64,000 nt of DNA, taken from positions 25,420,162 to 25,484,161 of the forward strand of contig JAAALK010000287.1 of NCBI GenBank assembly GCA_019279435.1. The letters run 5' to 3'. The notes beneath the pieces were generated by a model. The model worked only from the letters and a program-made list of their open reading frames with translations. It searched no databases and had not been told where the DNA came from. Below are positions 45,824 to 57,576 of the stretch, in pieces. The position numbers and the translations under genes were made by a program. Source of the stretch: Zizania palustris (Eukaryota > Streptophyta > Magnoliopsida > Poales > Poaceae). The number at the start of each line of letters is the position of its first letter. The stretch's first letter is position 1.

Positions 45824-48800
45824 TTAGTCTCCCACCCTTTCGTAAAAAAGTATGTAAGCCTCGCAGTTAAGAACTTCTTCCAGAGAGGCTTCTCTGACTT
45901 GTGCATCACTTGCATAAAACCACAACTTGGAGTCACTGCTCCTCTGTTGCCGACCCCCAATCTTTCCAGTTCTCACATATGCAACATAATGTCCAGCTGA
46001 CATGCTTCCCAAGTGCTCAACAACACCTACAAGGAGATAAGTGGTGTTTTCATTCTCCATAGACCTGCAGATTACAGAGAATAGTGATGACCAGACCAAT
46101 TCCAAGGCTACAGTATGCTAGTATTCGTAAATCACAAATAGAAAGACAAAGTTTAAAGCCACCTACTACAAAATCTGCAACAGTAAAGCCACCTGAGATA
46201 ATAAGTTGAAACATTGAAACCCAAAATACCAATATCTCACGTGTAAATCAGATATGCTACATGGGCATATACAGCTTTTCTTAGTTGAATTCTACACTGG
46301 AAGCTGGAAGACAACAAGGTTTCTTTTCATATTATTTATGCAGATAACAAAGACAGTTATACACATTTGAGAAGGCATCATGTGTCAATGGCCGGTACAG
46401 GCTATTCACAGTAATAACTATTCTCTGGGGCATCTATGTGGTGTCTTTTGACTAGAAACTTTACAATATAGAAGTAAATAAACAGCTGAAAGATTGGATT
46501 GAACTTTCCATCTACCTAATTTTCTGTGAAACCTGCCAATGAGAAAGAGGGAGGGAGGAAAGCAGATATTGTTTTCTGCTAATTACTACCATGTGTCCAT
46601 ATGACTAACTGGTTTAGGATTGGTTTTTTTACAATTTTTTGGTCTGGGTCATCCTTTCTGAAAAATCATGAGTGGTGAATGGTGATGGATAAGCACTGGA
46701 GTTGTTTGTACTTATACTATATGGTTTACATTTAGAGGTAGTCACAAAATTATGAAGCTGATGGAAATTTCAGAATTCAGAGCCATTGCTCAAGCCAAGA
46801 AGTGCTTCGATCAACAGATAAATAGTAAATAATAATACTTATGTTGAAGGCAATGCATATGGCAGTTTGCTGCAGCTTCAATAAACCAACAGATTTGTAC
46901 CCACATGCTTTTGTTATCTGATGATGGATTTACTTAAAATTAAAAGGTTCAAAATGAAGCAACCTATTTGTATCACTGGTATTCTTTTTCATAGAAATAG
47001 CATCCACAAATACAAACATATTTCCAAGGGCACTGCTAAGTGCCCTCCAAATTCATGTTGATTATTAGATGTTTTCATGTATCACTATTTGTCTGACAAT
47101 AAGAACTGGTGGACTTGAATAACAAAAATCTGGTCTACTTTTCTTCTTTTGTAAAAAATAGCATGATAACAGTGCAGTACTTTATCTTCTCAGTCAAAAT
47201 TGGAAAACCCTTTAGGGATGAGGAACCAAAGTTACCTGGAAACTACAATCAAAGCTTATCATTCGTTATTTATCCTCGCTATGTATCTACAACAAATTTC
47301 TTCTGAGAGTGATATTAACTATATAGCTAAAAACCATGGCTGAGGTGATTTGTAGCATAAATATTTTACATGCAAATGAATATACAATGGACAGAGAGTG
47401 GTGCAATAGTGACTCTTATTAGCAAAATAGCAAGTAGGAAAAGAGTAAAAGACTACAGATGGTTACAGCAAAGCAGAGAGCTGTTGGGTTGGTAAAAAAT
47501 ATTGGTAGTTCCAACTGAGAAAAAGTTCAATACCTTGGATCCATGAATGGCCGCACATCAAGCATCTCCTTAAAGCGCACGTGCCCTTTCAGTTTCTTGA
47601 GCCGACCATGGGAGTCCTGGCTGAATCTGTTCAAATTAATTGTCAATACAGGTGGTGTCTTGCTGATAAGGATTCTTCTCGTTGCAGCTCTGAAAACCTT
47701 TTTTCCATTCTCTTTCTGTTCATTTTGGTTATCTTGCCTTTGGTGTGATTTCCCAGCCATCTTTATATGTTTCCTTCTGCCCTGGTTCCTTGTGATAACA
47801 TCTCCATTGTCTTTGTCACTTGGTAAGATTCTTTGTGTCTCAGATGGAAGGCTACTAGTAACAATTTCTTCAGCACCAGCCCCACATTCAGCTTCCTTGT
47901 TGTTAGTTGTGCTGCAGGAGGCAGATTCATTATTACGCGAACTCTGTGTTACAGTTGTTTCTTCAGAGGTTACAAACACATTATGTTCATCCTTATGCTG
48001 ATCAGATTCATGTGGTTGCTTATTTGAAGATGTATATTCCATTGCTGAGTTGTTCAAACCCCTACTCTCCATATGGTATGCTTTGCTGTCTGCCAGTTCA
48101 GTCTTGTCAATAACAGACAAGGCACCTGTTTTCAGTAAAGCAATTTTACCATTGTCTGGAAAATTGCCATCACCAGCCAAAGAAGAATTTACACTGTTCC
48201 CTTTCTTAGTGTTCATGTCAGTATTTAAACTGTCAGAGCAGCCAACAGTTGCCATAATCTGACCAATGCCTTCCTTTTTGATACAGCTCACGATCAACTT
48301 ATCATCATTTTGTTTTTCATCGCCACCTGCCATCATATTCTCGCCATCCCATCTTTCATTGTCACTAGCCACTATCTCATCCCCTTTGCCATCATTGGTG
48401 TTTGGGCATGCAACAGAGTTAGAACAGTGCTCACAGTGCCATGGTTCAGAGAGCAACTCTGGCTCAGTAAACAAAGCCAAGCAGCCCTCAACTGATACGG
48501 GGGCATTACTATCATCCACCTCATCTTCAGCACTAGTGCTACTCCAGGCCATCACATTGCTATCTTCAACTGTACCTGTTTCTTTCTTGACTTCAGAAGT
48601 AACTTCGGGCTCGTTGAACATATCACCAAGACCAACATAGTCATCTTGTTCCCCATCTCCACCAGATGCAGGTTGTGCATTATTTTCTGTCAAGGGAGAA
48701 TAGGCTGGAAGAGGAACTGCATCTTCTGGTTTCTGTGAAGTTCCTGTGGTTCCATCCATTTCCTCATCAGCGGAACCAATTTTTTTGTAAGGAAGCAAGA

Positions 48801-50433
48801 TAACAGGCTGTGAAGACATTGCGTCATCAACTATGTTTTCATCCGAGTGTTCAGAATCCAAGATCTGCCCTTTGGATAAGACATCATCCTGCATAAGAAA
48901 TGGACCATAAATAACACCTTCGCCTTCCCAGATCTGTCCTGCTTCAGTAGACTCTGCAGAATCAAGAATTTCAGATTTTGCTTCATCTGCATCAGCAAGG
49001 TAATCCAACCAGCAAGCACCATCCTCCACATTTGAAGCAGCCGTAAGTTCTGGATTGTTCACAGAAGCACATGACTCACTGCATTCAGAAGATGCTGGAT
49101 CTTTCTCACTGACAACCTGTCCTGATTCTGAACCAGGAATTTGTGAATCATTTCGTTTAGCAACTGTTTGAATCTTTTCTTTGTTATTCTCCTCTGTTGT
49201 AGGAGACGCTTGGGTACCAGAAACCTTTACATATCTCCGGTTTTTGTTCCTATCTCTCATGGATTGTTTGGTCCTCTTCGCTGGTAGTGATGACACACTC
49301 TTGACTGGAGGTCTCCTGGATGGAACTGGTAGAGAGAGATCAAGGAATTGGTCATGTTTAACAGAACTGTGTGCACATTCTGTGCTGGACACAGTACTAG
49401 ACAGTTGACCCCCAAAGATGGAGTCAACAATTGTAGGAACCTTTGCACTGGAAGCCTCATCCACCAGCTTCCGCGCTTCATTTTCCTCCGTGTGCAGACC
49501 ATCAAGAAAACAACGGAGTAATTCATGGCTGTCCTGCATCTGGTAGCCCCTGAACTGTGGGTACCTTGAGCAAATATTTGAGAAGAGATTCTTTGGACTC
49601 AGTGCGCCTCCTGCATCATTTGAAGCACTCGTCTCCATGAAGAGCTTCTTCAGTGACATCAAAAGGGCCCCTGTCGGAACATCTGGTGCCAACATCTTAC
49701 TGCGTAACCTATCAAGCGCGAGGAGGCTCTGCATCACTGCATTGAAGAAGCATGTGTTTCCAAGATTTGGCAACCCTCTAATTACACTACCATGAAAGTT
49801 AGCCAAACCTAGCACATCTATGTCCACTGCACCAACTACCTTATCATCTGCTGGCGCTGTGGCAACTGTCTCTACTCTGGGTATCTGGATCGACACCTCC
49901 TTTTCACATGACAAACAAAATGCAACGGTCGGATCATCAAACCGTGCAGCCCACCAATGCCGGTCCTGCTTGGCATGCCTTCGTGCATGGCCATATGGCT
50001 TGGTCACATCCACCTCGCCTCCACAAAAATGCCGACCGCAGTCCAAGCAGACCCACATATCACTCTTCACCTTCGCCTGTTCCTTGGCAGAGGCACCTTT
50101 CTGGCCACCTCCTTTCTTCTTCTGCTGCTTACCACCTTTCTCCTTGCCACCCCCGCCTCCTTTCTTCCTAGGGGCGTCTTCCCGGCAATGCTCACATGAC
50201 GCCAAATGCTTGGACGACATGATCTCCAAGAGGACCTTGTCCAAGTGGGCACTGTCCCTGGTGTAGTGGCCGCACTGCTCCCTGCCGCTGGCCGACGCAG
50301 CAGCTTCCTCTGTCGAATTGCCCACGTCCCGCGACGCCGCATCGCCGGATCCAGCATCAGAGGCCGCTGCCGTTGGCTCCGGTTGCTGCCCTCTCCTCGG
50401 ATTCCTTCCCTTCGCCTTCACCTTCTTACCCAT
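45824..50433 (-). CDS. UBP: ZnF-UBP ubiquitin-specific protease (plant UBP1/UBP2 type, USP16-like)
   Basis: Cysteine deubiquitinase of the C19 family. Two coding exons, 50433-47534 and 46064-45824, join in phase (AG|G) to give 1046 residues. The start [11 protein letters not shown] follows an acceptor just upstream, implying a 5' UTR intron with its donor near 50660. An N-terminal zinc finger (about residues 54-180) has [23 protein letters not shown]149, H153 and CLSCEKEV, split by a lysine/glycine-rich insert at about 88-120. The Cys box [20 protein letters not shown] places catalytic C228. The His box, in the second exon, is [12 protein letters not shown] with H at about 992, followed by [10 protein letters not shown] with the third residue. 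Between them is a long acidic/serine-rich insertion typical of USP16/UBP2 relatives. Plant UBP1/2 are close in length. Appears complete. Confidence 0.93.
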
Positions 50434-50800
50434 CACTTCTGAAACAGAATCACCTGAAACACAAACCATCAGAACGATGCAAACAAAAACCCTAAACACC
50501 AACCCCCCAGATTTCTCCGGAACCGAACTGCTATTAGTCCGTACCAAGGCTAAGGCAAAGATAGGACCCTCCAGATCTAGAAGAGAAGAGAAGATAAGGT
50601 TAGGGCAACAAGAGAAGGTGCGAGCAGATAAGAACGAGAAGGAGTATGCGCGTACGGGTGCTCACCGGCGGCGAGGACGCGGCGGAAGCAGCAGGACGCC
50701 GGCGCCGCAGCTCGGCGCAGGCGGCGGCGGAGACGGGAGTCGTGGCCGAGGGGACTAGGCAGCAAAGGAGCCGGAGCTCCAATTACGGTGGGCTGTGCGG
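50434..50800 (-). promoter_or_regulatory. 5' UTR, leader intron and promoter-proximal region of the UBP gene
   Basis: On the minus strand, CTGTTTCAG precedes the ATG by a few bases, and a GTGAGC donor occurs near 50660 after a GC-rich segment. This supports a non-coding first exon at about 50665-50790. GGGCTTTCGT and GCGGCCCGTC farther out may be promoter motifs. Confidence 0.45.
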
Positions 50801-51424
50801 CGGTTCGGGCTTTCGTTAGCGGGTAGCCCGCTATTCGGTTGCGGCCCGTCTGAAATTAAATTAATTATGGATAAGAAGAAATTAACAGTGTAATTTTTTT
50901 ACTAAAACGGAAATATTCAGCGAGAAAGGGGACTATAATATATCAATTTATCACCATACATTTCATAATACAATAAATATATATATATATATGATATTAA
51001 ATCTAGAATTATTTGCAATAATCAATGTGTATTTGTTTTCGTTTGTGGTTAGTAAAGACATTTTTTATTCTGAAAAAATCTAATAATTAGTAATAGTTCT
51101 TGAATTCCAAGATTTTTGTTGGTCTATTTTACTTTTAGTTGAATTTCTAATTGTTTGGATTGTGTAATTTCTCAACTATTGTTATAGAGGTTGGTAACCG
51201 ATTTGAGCAATTTGATTGTAATTCAATTCATTACGATCATAAGTAGACAATTTGTATTATTAGGTCATCGATAAATAACTATGGTTTTTAGATTATTGAT
51301 AATGGCTATAACCATATCACGACGACTATGCTAGTTATCATCGTTCGATCGTCGTTGGTAACTAACATGGTTAGTTGATGATATGCAGATGTCGTTACCA
51401 GTATGGTTGATAGTTGGGTATACC

Positions 51425-51589
51425 GGGGAAATATCCTGTGCAATTTGCAATTATGCAATCGTGTGATCTGGTGCATCCAATTAAGATCCAACGGTTATAT
51501 ATGAAGCCTAGTACTTTACTTTTTTCATATGTAACCATTAGATTTTGATTGGATGCACCAGATTGCACGATTGCACAGGATATTTCCCC
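51425..51589. mobile_element. Mutator-type MITE with 9-bp TSD GGGTATACC
   Basis: 165 bp, with arms GGGGAAATATCCTGTGCAAT and its inverse continuing for about 65 bp (CTGGTGCATCCAAT shared). GGGTATACC flanks both sides (51416-51424, 51590-51598). A 9-bp duplication indicates mobilisation by a Mutator-like transposase. The target is itself nearly palindromic. Confidence 0.85.
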
Positions 51590-51599
51590 GGGTATACCA

Positions 51600-52680
51600 T
51601 ATAAAAGCGGAGATAGGGTGTGTTGTCACCGAGGAAACAATATTATCCACCACATGCCTATAGACCTAGTAGATAGCTAGACATAAGGATAATGGATTTG
51701 AAATCTGAAGATTTAGTAAAACATGTTCAAAACATTTTTAAACTCATACCAACAAAATTTATGGGGAGTTTGGTCTAAACCTAAGTCTAAGCTGTCGGGT
51801 ACCCAAAACCTGACGAGAAATCCATCGATTTGTAGAAGCATAAGTATAAACTGAAGCAGAATCTAAAGCACAATCCAAAGTATTAGCTAAAACCGAAGCA
51901 AAACCTAGAAATGAAGCATAAGCAAGATAAACATGTGTGTATCTGTTTGTTTCAAATCAAACATGCATTAGACCTAACCCAAACCAATGAACCACACCCG
52001 ATTTTAAATCTGATTTCAAATTATAATATTATAAGATAAAAAATATTGTTATTATTCAGATTCATTATATTATTAAACGTTAAATTTAGTTATGTATTTA
52101 AAGAAAAATAGAACAACATTGTGAGCATAATGTAACATAGCGCTACAGTAAAAACAGTTTTAAAGATCTCCTCGCCCTCACTGACTCCATGGCCCCACCG
52201 GTAAGTCTCTCTCTCTTTCTGAGGCGCTACCGTTGCATTCTCCGCCCCCTTTGAAACTCCGTCTCGCGAGCCCGCGAAGGCGCGAACGCCTCGCGCATCC
52301 CCCCTTCGCGGGCTTTCGTCGAGCACCTCGCGTGCGCGCCGCCTCCGCCGCGCGAGCTCACCGCGGTGGGGTATCTAGGCCGTGCTCGGGGTGGGGGCGA
52401 GCAGCGCGCAGGCTGGCGGAGGAGGGAGGAAGACGGGCCGCGGGCGAGTTGGCGCCCGGGGAGGGGGGAGCGCGGTCGCCGCAGCTATCCTCGGCGTCTG
52501 CTGCGCGCCACGTACGCGCGGACGCCGCGCTCGCTCTCAGTCAGGGAAGGGAGAAGGAGCTTCGAGGTTCCAGCTCCGGGTTTCCAGTCGTTTCGGTTTT
52601 CCACTGCTGGCGCAGTAGGCTAGAAGATTAGAACGCGACGATCAAAAAGGGAAACGATAAATGAAACGGAAAAGGAAAGA
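51600..52680. other. Intergenic; GC-rich block at 52230-52620
   Basis: 51770-52000 is AT-rich repeat-like sequence. 52230-52620 is a GC-rich island with overlapping Arg/Ala frames and no domain. It may be promoter or an alternative first exon of the FHA gene, but I see no decisive splice evidence. Confidence 0.35.
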
Positions 52681-52699
52681 AATTATGGATTTAATGTGT

Positions 52700-55102
52700 G
52701 CGGGGGGGAGGGGGAGGGGTATTTCATCGAGGGTTCGGGCACAGATCTAGGGAGAGCTCCCTCTCGGCGCCACTCACGGTTCTTGCCGCCGCCGGCGACC
52801 CGTGATCTTGGTGTTCTCCGGAGGAATCGCGACCTCAGCTGCTTCCTTTGCTTGACAAAGTATGTTTCTTTCATTCTTTGCTCTTCCTTCATCTGTTGCT
52901 CCATGTGTTGTTTCTTTGGTTACTCTAGATCTGAGCGAAATGGTATTTTTGTGTGCTGTATGCTTGTATTGTAGTGCTATTTGCAGAGTTGGTGGGAGAT
53001 TTTGGGAGTCGCCTCTTTTAGATATCCTGTGATTAGTTCTAAATAGAAATAGATCTCTTGTGATTCCAAGCATGGATGAAGAGGATGACCGGAGTAGAAC
53101 AGTAGATACTAGATAGAGTATGGAGAGAACAAGGATGTAGCATATTATCGCTTGTGCCTCCTTGTAAGTTGTAAGCACAGATAAGTGGTTGAGCAAATTT
53201 TGATTTTATTGTGACTTAGAAGTGTGTTGATAAAATTCGAACAGAAACATTCAGCATAGAGTGACATGTCCTGTAGGCTTGTATGAGGAAGATTTTTCCA
53301 ATTAGTTTGTGAGGTTGTGATAATGGGTGTGCTCTTCGCTCCGAAGAGCAGGAGAAGAGATAGAAGAATTAAGAATAAGGGCTTAGCTGCATATAGATTT
53401 ATGATCACACTAGTCTGTCACAGGGTGGTGCTGTATCTGATAAATTATATTTGCTGCATATCTGATGAAAGTTGTCTGAATGTTGATAAAATTGATGTAT
53501 GTCCATTATGTTGAAAGTGAAGTTGGACAGGACTGTTTCGGTGAGCATTTATAGTTGAGTGCACATAAAAGCAATTTTAGCAGTACTTGGACCAATTTCA
53601 TGCTATAACCTATTTAGGGCTTATCTGAAAGCGTTGTATTTAGAGTTTTACCATCACACTTTAATGAAGTAAACAAATAAAAATCCATTTTAGTTTTAGA
53701 GAGTAAGTTAAAACAACATGATTTTTTTGTCAATATATGACCATCTTAAAGCTCATAGCCATAAGGTATGATGGCCTCTTAATTGTGGAAAAGATACACA
53801 TGATGTATCATAGTGATCCTTTACTCATACCAGTCAAGGTCATTATATAGTACACTATTATGTAAACCTAAAATCACATACTAAGTGGTGACTGATGGAT
53901 ATTGATAGAACTTAGGGTTCTAAGGGATCTCTAGGTCTAGAACTAGCAGAGTGGATCTTAGGGTTACCTCTTTGGGTTGTACGAAGAAGAAGACACCATG
54001 GCATGGTGCTGTGGCGTCGTAGAAGTCCGATGTCCGGTGGTGTGGAGGCGAGGGAGGCTTCCCGTCGCTTCGGCACGGCTTAGATCGGTAGCCAGAAGGT
54101 TGGTGGAGCTAGGCGTATGAACTCCCTCGTTCATACGCCCAACTTTTGCCTTTTATGTGCCGCGCGACAGGGGCCCCTCACCCAGTTCAGTTGGGGCGCC
54201 CCCGATCAGGGCGCTTGGAGTTAGGGGGTGGTTAGACTAATTCCGAGTCACCAGGGAGGAGAGGGACTCGGTCCCCTCTCCTCCCCGAGAGCTAATACTA
54301 ATAGATATTACATCAATATGTTTCTCTGCATTAAATGTGCATTCTGATATTTCCTTGTAAGGTTGGTGAGGTGAGCATATGAGAGTAAAAGGTCTGCCAG
54401 ATTTTTGAACGCATTTATCATTTCCCATTTTTATTGTCAATGTACACTATCACCTTTTGAGTCTATCAAACCTTGGCATGTAATACATCGTTTAACTGCA
54501 CTTGATCTTTGCTCTCTTTCTTCTCTAATGCATTAAGTAGGGCGCCTGCATTTTCACTTTTAAAAAATACACCATCATGATTGACAAAAGTAGTATAGGT
54601 ACTCCCAAAGTGCAACTTGCCAGGATGTGATCACTGGTCAGTCTCCTGGAGCTATAAGAAACACAATATTCTGTCCTGCTAGGAACACCAGTAAAATTAT
54701 ACTATCTTGATCAGTAGCGCTTACAAAATACAACAGTAAATGAAGGGCATGCTCCCAGCCTGTAAACATGTACAGTGATAAATATAATTACTTAGCTTCT
54801 TTTTCAAGGATTGTTTGTTTTGCGTGCAATCTATTATCCTCCATATTTTTTGTGGCATGACTGATTTAATACAATGAAAGAATCAAAGAACTAATTTAGC
54901 ACCAATTTGTCTAGTATACTAACAAACATTAGTTGTTTGTTCCTCTAGTCTCCTCTGTCTGGCTTGATAGTGGAAGCTAATTTTCAATTCTGCGAGTAAT
55001 GATACATATAGACTTTATTTTAACATATCTGCCCCGTTTACTTTGTAGAAGAAACTGAAAGGAATTAGCTCCAGTGTTTTGCTATTACCAGTAAAACTGA
55101 AG
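52700..55102 (+). other. Probable 5' UTR exon and leader intron of the FHA gene
   Basis: A GC-rich stretch (52740-52858) ends at a GTATGT donor. The next good acceptor is TACTTTGTAG just before 55050, placing the ATG at 55103 in the second exon. The intervening 2.2 kb has no coding sequence and contains the solo LTR at 53903-54303. Confidence 0.45.
53903..54303. mobile_element. Solo LTR, TSD GATAT
   Basis: 401 bp, beginning TGATAGAACTTAGGG and ending CTAATACTAATA, flanked by GATAT at 53898-53902 and 54304-54308. A 5-bp duplication, one TG terminus and about 400 bp without internal PBS suggest an LTR left by recombination. The 3' end is TA instead of CA, explainable by one C-to-T change. GC-rich interior. 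Confidence 0.6.
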
Positions 55103-56706
55103 ATGGCTGCCTCAGGTTCTAATATGACATCTGCTGGTGACAATTATCGGGTGGGTTTTGCAAAGATTCAAGGTGAAGATTTTGAGTACTTCATGCGAAC
55201 TTATTCAATCATCTTAGGACGCAATTCCAAGAAAGGAAAAGTAGATCTTGACATCTCTATCCTTGGATTCACCAATGTTTCCCGCCGTCATGCACGCATA
55301 TTCTATGATTTTGAACACCAGCAGTTTTCTCTTGAAGTCCTTGGCAAAAATGGATGCATTGTTCAAGGTGTCCTTCACCTTCCAGGTGGTGGTCCTGTTA
55401 AACTGAAGTCCCAGTACCTCCTTCAGATTGGACAGAAGAAATTTTACTTTCTCCTACCATCTCAATCTATCTTTGCCACCATTGCTGCCCAGCGTAATCT
55501 TTCAACTGCTGCTGTTCAGCATACTCGTACTGCCGCCACTGCTGCTCAGCATGCTCACACTGCAACTGCTGCTGGCCGAGATGCTCACACTGCCACCACT
55601 GCTAGTCAGCATGCTCATATTGCATCTGATCCATTGTCTTCATCCTTTGTACGGTCTGGCAACCCTCATTTGTCTGGTTTTAGTGAGCACTCCCATGGTA
55701 GCACTTATGTCCTTGACGATGGTAAAAATGCTGAAACACAAGGGAAATTCATGAAGCAAACTGGCCAATTGGGCACATCTAACAGAGACTGCATCACTGT
55801 TGAACCGACAGTAAAACTTGGTGATCAGCATGGTACGTAGTTTTTGCTACAAATTGTGGATATACTGAAACAAAATTATATACTAAATGGTACATGCAAT
55901 GCCAATTCACTTGTATTTTTTTGTTAGCATTATGCTCTTCATAAATGCAAGAAATTAGTTATTCCTGCATCTCTTCTTTTATTCATATGTTCCTAACTAG
56001 CTTAGTTTTCTTTATCGAGTTGATAAACTAGCAATAAGATGGGCAGACAAGGATACATACGATCAACAGATCCTGATAAAGGAAGAGAAAGATGTTGTCG
56101 CATCTGTTGCCGCCCTGATATCTAACCTTTTTGGTCCTGGAGAATGGATGCCTATGGAAAAACTCCATTCAGAGGTTTATTGCGAAAGATTATTTTGTGT
56201 CTAGTGTCTGGAATTTGGAAAGTTAGTGTAACCACCTGCAGATATGTTTTAGAGCAGGAGTGAGGGCTGGGCTATCTAAACTTTAATTTGTGATTTGTAC
56301 ATGTTGCATTAAATTACCATCAGCATTTAGAAATTATAGTCTGTCAATTAATAGTGTGGTTCCTCTCAAAGAAAAAAAATCCTAGCTTCCAAATACAGAA
56401 AATGCATTTACACTAATACCCTATTATGATTGCATGCTTGTTTTGCAGTATCTCTACGCTGCCGAACATGAAAACTAATTCGTGATTATTTGCAGATCAT
56501 TGAATGTTTCAGCTACAAGAGGATGGTCCAGCCTGTTGAACCTACTAAGGAAAATCATTGTCATCAATGTATTGTGTAGAGGGCAGATACCATCAGTGGC
56601 TGTTTCACTGGTCTCCTTGGTATTGTATGAGAGCTTTGTGAACCTTACAATATATCAGACATTTTTTGCCATCAAGGTTGCTCAGGTTACATCAGCCTAT
56701 GGTTAA
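55103..56706 (+). CDS. FHA-domain protein related to plant FHA2/FHL1-type factors, 3' part irregular
   Basis: Exon 55103-55832 starts MAASGSNMTSAGDNY and encodes an FHA (phosphothreonine-binding) domain at about residues 20-115: YSIILGRNSKKGKVDLD, NVSRRHARIFYDF and FSLEVLGKNGCIVQGVLHLP, with the conserved Arg, Ser and His. A 33-bp repeat (QHAHTATAA-like) follows at 55510-55625. Exon 56020-56174 (in phase) gives EEKDVVASVAALISNLFGPG and EWMPMEKLHSE, the start of the conserved C-terminal winged-helix-like part of FHA2-type proteins. After that the expected segment around a VRRYL motif is not found in frame. A later stretch at about 56493-56620 reads RGWSSLLNLLRK...AVSLVSLVL, which matches the family's end but lacks about five residues and joins in a different phase. 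Either an unseen exon exists or the gene is decaying. Nuclear role inferred from the family. Confidence 0.7.
55510..55625 (+). repeat. 33-bp coding minisatellite in the FHA gene
   Basis: Three to four imperfect copies of a 33-bp unit encoding an 11-residue repeat (QHAHTATAAGR and variants). Rich in Ala, Thr and His, probably disordered. Confidence 0.8.
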
Positions 56707-56709
56707 GAA

Positions 56710-57570
56710 AACTTTTCTGTATCCCCACCTCCTGTAGGAGTTGCAGTCATGCAATGTTGTAAACCTGTAAATCGTGGGTGCCTTTTGGGTTTGTTCTGTA
56801 CTCTTATGATTGTGCTACAGCCTACAGTTTCTGTGTTCTTAAGGAAAACCTCAATTTGGAATTAATTGCTGGTGTGTTTCCTGAGCTAGTATTTGTGTTT
56901 GTTTTATGGATTAAGATGCAGTAATCACAATTGCATCGTTGGATGTTTTGCAAATTCTACAGGAGTGCTTCAGAATTCTGACGGCAGGCGAAGGCTTTGT
57001 CAGAATTTGGGAACAACTTCCTTGTATTTTGGTTGTTCGAATCTGCGTCTTAGCTATGCTGTGTTGATGATGCACGGGACATGGAAAAATGAAGTTCTTG
57101 GTGAAGTTTCATGACCATGTGTTGTTCGAGAGATTTGATAATTTTTCACTATCAAAAAACAACTTCAATTTTATCATCTTATCTTAAATATCATGATCTC
57201 ACATGTCATTATTCACAAGATTCACAAAGGTGATAACATGATTAAGATGAGTCATTATTAAGGTGAAAGTCATGGAGAGCATTATCTTGAGAGGTAAATC
57301 ATAATCAGGTCTTCTTTTGGAACCTGATGGTATCTGGTAGTGGCAACACAAAAGAACATTTCAGGCCTGCCCACACTTCAACCAGAATAGAGCTAAGATC
57401 GGACAAATGTCACAAACTGCCACTGTTACACAGTACGTTACAAATGTAACAATTTAACACAAAATTTGTGGTACAATCGATTCTCTGAAAATGCTAAGCC
57501 AAGCACAAAGATCAAAATGCTGAAACAGATGGAAGATCAGGGTACATATGACCATATATGAGCATAACAA
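56710..57570. other. 3' flank between FHA gene and FatA
   Basis: Sequence resembling a 3' UTR (AT-rich, CTTTTGGGTTTGTTCTG near 56782) with a 73-codon frame at 56893-57114 that has no recognised domain. The rest to 57570 is probably the 3' UTR of the oppositely oriented thioesterase gene. Confidence 0.4.
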
Positions 57571-57576
57571 GGGATT

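Noticed and set aside
52233..52631. 132-codon ORF in a GC-rich island
   Set aside because: Overlapping frames and no domain. Probably promoter or leader sequence, not a protein.
56893..57114. 73-codon ORF after the FHA gene
   Set aside because: It looks like 3' UTR sequence, has no known domain, and does not supply the missing FHA2 C-terminal segment.
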